From Welwitschia mirabilis (lineage: Eukaryota > Gnetophyta > Gnetopsida > Welwitschiales): 47,090 nucleotides of DNA. Shown here piece by piece: positions 43,503-47,090 of this stretch (the first letter of the stretch is position 1; each line of letters starts with the position of its first letter). Where the stretch lies: NCBI GenBank assembly GCA_051453625.1, contig JBOZIK010000001.1, forward strand, positions 86,796,293 through 86,843,382, read 5' to 3'. The position numbers and the translations under genes were made by a program. Below the pieces are notes generated by a model. It saw only the letters and a program-made list of their open reading frames with translations. It searched no databases and was not told the origin of the DNA.

Positions 43503-46300
43503 CTAATTAATGAGCCTTATATCTAGGTGCTCCTCCATTAGTGTTTTTCCTTCCACTACCATTTTCTATGTAGTAAGAACTAACTTTAACCCTTTAAAAT
43601 CTTTCCTCTTTAGAATCTCATTCATCTCCAAAGACTATAAAGCTAGAGAAAAGTTTAATTAAAATTTTAGTGAGAGGCTGAAAATATTTTTTAAAGAAGC
43701 CTAAATTCATTACATTACAAGGTAAAAGAAAAAGAGCTAAAGCATCTAAAGTGGTTTTGTAAAGATATAATAGGAAAAATTCTGATGGATCATGAGGATT
43801 CTTAAAGGATCCTATGAATTATATATAGGAATAGTACTTATTAATCTTGATGCAGCTAACAAATTGATTGAATAGAGAGAATAAAATAAGTTAGCTAAAG
43901 AATGACTCCATGTAGCTCTTAAGTTAGAGTGAAAAATTCATCATTCATTATATTTAGCATTCATGTTATTAAAGAAAATCCTAAAAGTGAATAATATAAA
44001 ATTATAAAATTTAAAGGATATTCTTCAATAAAAGGAGCAATCTAAGGTTAATTACTTAGCTACCCTCAAAGCTATGAAAATTAAATAAGGTAACTGATTA
44101 TAGGAGGTGAGGCTTAGTTTATTAACAAAATAATTCATGAAGAAATATCATGAGTTATTTCTATTGAAATATTCAATTAAATATTTAGTTAAAACAAAAG
44201 AAGATTTAGCACTTGTATTAAAATATAAGAACAAATAGATTTAGAACTTAATGATAGTTCACTCTAGCCTTAGCTAAACACTTAATGATTAGCCAAATCA
44301 ACTTTTAAACCTTTCTTTAATTATAAAGTGGCTTAATTTATTTAATTCAAGCATTAATTCATAATCTAGCATCATTGAAAACATGATGGTTAAAGCTAAA
44401 TCAACTCTTCATGTTCCTTTCTCATCCTTCAAAAGGGTTATGACAAATAGCAATAAAATCATGTAGAGAAATAATATCTTTTTTTAAAGAAATTAGTAGT
44501 ATAAATTTAGTTCAATATGTGAAATTTAATAAGTCCATCCAAACTTCATAAAAATTATCCATAGTAGTACAAGATTGGCTCAACCTATTAATTTCAATAT
44601 TTACTAGTGAATTATAATTAGCTAATATTAGTAATCTACCATAAAAGAATTTAAAGAAATTTAAGAAGCAATAGAAACAATAGCAGTTTATTTTTCAATT
44701 CTCTCACACAAGTGCAACAATAACTTGAGTAACTTAAGCAACTTCAATTAATAAATTTGAAGATGATGAAATTAGTGTTATTTATTAACTTTAGTTAATC
44801 ATCTATTTTTTATTAATTAATTATTATTTATTCTATTTTTTAATTTATTTGATAGTTTTATAACTATGGAATTAATTAAGTTAACTACTACTTTGTCTAT
44901 TACAAATAAACCTTATAAGATAAAAAACTAAGAAGAAAGAAAAAAGAAAAAATCATTTTCTTATCTATATAATTCTCAAATTCTTGTTTTTCTACCATAT
45001 TTTAAAAAGGAAATGCAAGTCTTTAGGCATTGGTTTTTCTTACAAGGTTGTTAAAATAGAACTTGAAACTTTTTGTTTAGTTAAGTTTCTAATTAAAGTA
45101 ATTCACTTAATATCCATTTTATTTTTATGATTTCATTACATGCTATGTAACATAAACAAGTTATCTTAAAGANNNNNNNNNNNNNNNNNNNNNNNNNNNN
45201 NNNNNNNNNNNNNNNNNNNNNNNNNNNNNNNNNNNNNNNNNNNNNNNNNNNNNNNNNNNNNNNNNNNNNNNNNNNNNNNNNNNNNNNNNNNNNNNNNNNN
45301 NNNNNNNNNNNNNNNNNNNNNNNNNNNNNNNNNNNNNNNNNNNNNNNNNNNNNNNNNNNNNNNNNNNNNNNNNNNNNNNNNNNNNNNNNNNNNNNNNNNN
45401 NNNNNNNNNNNNNNNNNNNNNNNNNNNNNNNNNNNNNNNNNNNNNNNNNNNNNNNNNNNNNNNNNNNNNNNNNNNNNNNNNNNNNNNNNNNNNNNNNNNN
45501 NNNNNNNNNNNNNNNNNNNNNNNNNNNNNNNNNNNNNNNNNNNNNNNNNNNNNNNNNNNNNNNNNNNNNNNNNNTGTAATATAAACAAGTTATCTTAAAG
45601 AAAATGATAAATCTTTTTTACATTTATGAGTAAATCCAAGCTTCATTGAGACTATGGTTGAATGAATTTCTTAATTCTATGTATTAGTTTTCTCCATGTA
45701 ACCTTTATGATTTGAAAATTTTTTCATTATTGCTTAGGTTATTGGATTTCTATATAGACACGAGGATTATAAACATTTTAGCCAATATTAGGTGTCTTAG
45801 ATATTTTATATTATGTACATTATCATAAATTTTACTAATCTATGGGAAAAATTATCACTGCTTAAGTCTTAACCTAGAAGACTAGCATTATGAAATTAAA
45901 AACAATAATCATGATTTGCTTAAGTAATATTATAAGAAGTTACTAGAATAATTTCAAGACCAATTGTTTTAGTAATAGAAGAAGGATAAAACTTAAACTC
46001 TAAGATATAATTTTTTATATGTCCAATTCACATTTTGATTTTATATTATTATGGAAAAATAACTTATAAATTATGGTCTCTTCCAAAAGTTAATTTTAAT
46101 AACTACCACTTGATATAAGAGGTTGTGTGTATACATGGAGTTTTTAAAGTAGATTTAATATTTTCATTATTTAAGTAGTTCCAATTATAAAGAGGTATTA
46201 CAAAAATACTAGAATTATAATCTATTTGTTAGATTATATTTGCCAATTGATGTCAAACTAATTTCTCTTGTGTAGTGCAAATTATTACATATTATTTATA
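43503..46300. other. AT-rich stretch without recognisable genes
   Basis: All frames have stops at about the density expected for such AT-rich DNA and no domain is seen. It includes the 402-N gap. Confidence 0.55.
45173..45574. other. Assembly gap, 402 N
   Basis: Unlike the six 100-N gaps this one has a specific size. About 27 bp containing ATAAACAAGTTATCTTAAAGA occur on both sides (ending at 45172 and starting near 45575). Confidence 0.95.
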
Positions 46301-46378
46301 GATGAGATTGAATTTTCCAGGGGAAAGACTGGGACCAAAATGCACTAGAAAAATTGCTCAATTATGTTTACCTCTAGT

Positions 46379-46842
46379 GGAAGTCGACCGAATACTAAAG
46401 GGATCGACTACATCTGAAGAAGTCGTAAAGAAATGAACTGAACCCAAAAGGGTCAACCGGATTCTTAAGGGGTCAACCGACCTGTGATCTCAAGAATTAG
46501 TATCCCTGAACCAAATGGAAATGGATTGACCAGATTTTCATAGTTCCAAACCGAGAGGTAAGGGGTTGACCAGACACAGGATGGGGTCGACCGAGTTCTC
46601 ATGGGGTCAACCGGATTTTTATGGGGTCGAGCAGACNNNNNNNNNNNNNNNNNNNNNNNNNNNNNNNNNNNNNNNNNNNNNNNNNNNNNNNNNNNNNNNN
46701 NNNNNNNNNNNNNNNNNNNNNNNNNNNNNNNNNNNNAGATTTTCATAGTTCCAAACCGAGAGGTAAGGGGTTGAGCAGACACAGGATGGGGTCGACCGAG
46801 GTCTCATGGGGTCAACCGGATTTTTATGGGGTCGAGCAGACG
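46379..46842 (+). repeat. CpG-rich 20-bp minisatellite
   Basis: Four clear 20-bp units at 46561-46636 follow the pattern ATGGGGTCRACCGRRTTYTY, the last one truncated by a gap. Looser copies with GTCGACCGA or GTCAACCGG cores extend upstream to 46380. The same block is repeated after the gap. Its GC and CpG content stand out against the rest of the window. Confidence 0.88.
46637..46736. other. Assembly gap, 100 N
   Basis: The 105 bp at 46532-46636 recur at 46737-46841 with two or three changes. Confidence 0.97.
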
Positions 46843-47090
46843 ATGTGGAAAAGCAAAAGTTGTAAACATTATGTATCTGTTACCTAGCCATTACCTAGTC
46901 ATTTTCTAGTCATTTATAGCTATTGAAGGCATAATTCATTTGTAATAAATTGTAATAGAAACTACACTCACAATCAGATCTAAGGGGTTTATCATTGTAT
47001 TCTATTGGAGAAGAGCTTCATTCATTGTACTGATATTGAACATATGATATCTAAGCTACCAAGGCTACATTGCATCACATCTATTGATTT

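Larger units (their letters stand above)
46300..47090 (+). mobile_element. Possible LTR (promoter part), cut by the right edge
   Basis: A GACCGG-type minisatellite is followed by three 11-bp units at 46880-46912 (TTACCTAGCCA, TTACCTAGTCA, TTTTCTAGTCA), a TTTATAG box at about 46913 and an AATAAATTGTAATAG stretch at about 46943. From memory, some plant copia LTRs show this order: GACCGG repeats, CTAGCCGTT repeats, TATA box. No internal region is in view, so neither family nor ends can be given. Confidence 0.4.

Noticed and set aside
43840-44500. A plus-strand frame whose stops look like former Gln codons, as if a decayed gene
   Set aside because: The number of stops is about what random sequence of this base composition gives, and no protein family pattern is visible.
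45166-45588. A long open frame
   Set aside because: It consists almost entirely of the 402-N gap.
46465-46887. Frames of about 88-105 codons across the minisatellite, suggestive of a repeat protein
   Set aside because: They arise from the 20-bp units and an N gap; a period not divisible by three does not give a repeated peptide.

Overview
This window looks like AT-rich, repeat-dense nuclear DNA of a seed plant. I see no host protein gene, tRNA or rRNA. Everything recognisable is a decayed transposable element: Ty3/gypsy and Ty1/copia LTR retrotransposons of plant type and one plant L1-type LINE. Most are full of stops and frameshifts, many of them TAG, TAA or TGA where CAG, CAA or CGA is expected. 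That pattern fits long-term deamination of methylated cytosine. The species cannot be told from the sequence.

Layout. 1-75 is a compound AC/AT microsatellite. About 300-1505 holds a minus-strand LTR-like block with a TATA box, a possible primer-binding site and a possible gag start running off the left edge. From about 3370 to 19738 lies an old minus-strand Ty3/gypsy element of the Athila/Tat type: 5' LTR 18568-19738, primer-binding site 18543-18567, gag near 8.4-9.0 kb, protease 6962-7612, reverse transcriptase 5.7-6.4 kb, RNase H 5.25-5.48 kb and integrase 3.8-4.95 kb. Its leader is split by a complete, younger minus-strand Ty1/copia element (copia-1, 9356-17934) with LTRs of about 2 kb.

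19983-28822 and 34021-36710 are two direct copies of an unidentified non-coding repeat of about 2.5 kb. The first copy is interrupted by a second minus-strand copia element (copia-2, 21921-28291). The second copy preserves the uninterrupted site. 39098-43502 is a plus-strand LINE bounded by a likely 15-bp target-site duplication. It has ORF1 (DUF4283-like region plus zinc knuckles), an endonuclease, a zf-RVT region but almost no reverse transcriptase, and near its 3' end a clear DnaJ-type J-domain, the most unexpected feature here. The right edge (about 46.3-47.09 kb) carries a CpG-rich 20-bp minisatellite and sequence that resembles the promoter part of another LTR.

The assembly has nine N runs. 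All six 100-N gaps, and the single 402-N gap, are flanked on both sides by the same sequence repeated with slight differences. This is the signature of unmerged contig ends, so lengths measured across these gaps are inflated. None of the elements looks able to move on its own: catalytic residues are lost in the gypsy protease, in the copia-1 integrase, and in the copia-2 integrase and reverse transcriptase, and the LINE lacks its polymerase core.
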